From the NCBI GenBank assembly GCA_937892395.1, contig CALAGJ010000179.1, forward strand, positions 1-7,065: 7,065 nucleotides of DNA, given 5' to 3'. The notes below the pieces were generated by a model that saw nothing but the letters and a program-made list of their open reading frames with translations, was not told the origin of the DNA and ran no database searches. Shown here in pieces: positions 6,633 to 7,065 of the stretch (position 1 is the first letter of the stretch; the number at the start of each line of letters is the position of its first letter). The stretch comes from an uncultured Parafilimonas sp. (lineage in GTDB: Bacteria > Bacteroidota > Bacteroidia > Chitinophagales > Chitinophagaceae). Both the position numbers and the translations under genes were made by a program.

Positions 6633-7065
6633 ATGAAAATAAGTTTTGTAAAATATGCCCTGTTTGCACTTGTCTTTGTTACACTAACACAAGATGTAAG
6701 CGCACAAAGAAAAAAGAAAAGTAAGTATGGTAATAACACCGAAACCCCTCCTCCTGGCGGCAATGTAAATGATACTACCGGGAAAGGTAATTCTGGATAT
6801 GGTGGTGTTGGAAATAATACCTATACTGGTATTGATACTACATTGCCAATTACAGTTATAACGGGTTCTGGTGGTGGTTTGTTGGATAGTGTAAAATTAT
6901 CTCTCAGAACTGATGGAGCTATAGAAAGAAATTTAGTAAAAGATAGAACTCCTTTAGCTTATGAGCATTTAAGAGAAGATGATGCTACTTTTGTTGTAAG
7001 GGTGTGGCGTATCATTGATACAAGAGAAAAACTAAACCTGCCTTTTAGATATGCTGCCACAGAAG
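6633..7065 (+). CDS. gldN: GldN, type IX secretion periplasmic ring protein (3' end outside window)
   Basis: Partial gene: 144 codons and one base are present, open at the right edge. GldN (PorN in Porphyromonas) binds GldK to build the periplasmic ring and is the likely contact for the tip of GldM. Residues 1-24 form a Sec signal peptide with a cut after VSA (Ala24, then Gln25), giving a soluble periplasmic protein. A basic RKKKSK patch and a Gly/Asn/Thr-rich low-complexity linker follow to about residue 70, after which the recognisable domain begins. The strongest evidence is LREDDATFVVRVWR (113-126) followed by IIDTREKLNLPFRY (127-140), the GldN pattern of Asp-Asp, RVWR, ID.REK and NLP. 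No cysteines occur in the visible part. The start lies 6 bases after the gldM stop, the tightest spacing in the cluster, which suggests translational coupling. Position directly after gldM agrees with the canonical gldKLMN order. Confidence 0.92.
   Translation, partial: MKISFVKYALFALVFVTLTQDVSAQRKKKSKYGNNTETPPPGGNVNDTTGKGNSGYGGVGNNTYTGIDTTLPITVITGSGGGLLDSVKLSLRTDGAIERNLVKDRTPLAYEHLREDDATFVVRVWRIIDTREKLNLPFRYAATE

Overview
The window looks like part of the chromosome of an AT-rich member of the Bacteroidota. The gene content (a gldK-gldL-gldM-gldN cluster) occurs only in that phylum. The lack of Shine-Dalgarno sequences, the A/T-rich leaders and a phylum-type promoter (TTG, 19-base spacer, TAnnTTTG) agree. 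The protein flavour suggests Chitinophagales or a relative, but I cannot fix family or genus from sequence alone.

Layout. Positions 1-233 hold no convincing gene. Positions 234-578 (minus strand) carry a possible small cysteine-rich lipoprotein that starts with GTG. It diverges across a 93-base gap from a full-length 687-residue thioredoxin/six-hairpin protein of the YyaL/SPATA20 (DUF255) family at 672-2735. A weak hairpin followed by T5 lies directly after that gene. A near-consensus Bacteroidota promoter at 2819-2848 then precedes gldK (2879-4186), gldL (4272-5039), gldM (5097-6626) and the first 144 codons of gldN (6633 to the window end). All four lie on the plus strand.

How the genes work together. 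GldK, an outer-membrane lipoprotein with a degenerate formylglycine-generating-enzyme fold, and periplasmic GldN form the ring of the type IX secretion system. GldL, with two membrane helices and a conserved intramembrane glutamate, and GldM, with one membrane helix and a long periplasmic shaft, form the proton-driven motor. Together they secrete proteins with T9SS C-terminal signals across the outer membrane and, in gliding species, drive surface adhesin movement. Whether this organism glides cannot be told from these four genes.

Novelty. The main system is well known and I found no evidence of an undescribed one. The items most worth a second look are the uncharacterised cysteine-rich lipoprotein ORF, the missing catalytic cysteines in GldK, the duplicated nine-residue motif in the GldL tail, and the cleanly readable promoter ahead of gldK.
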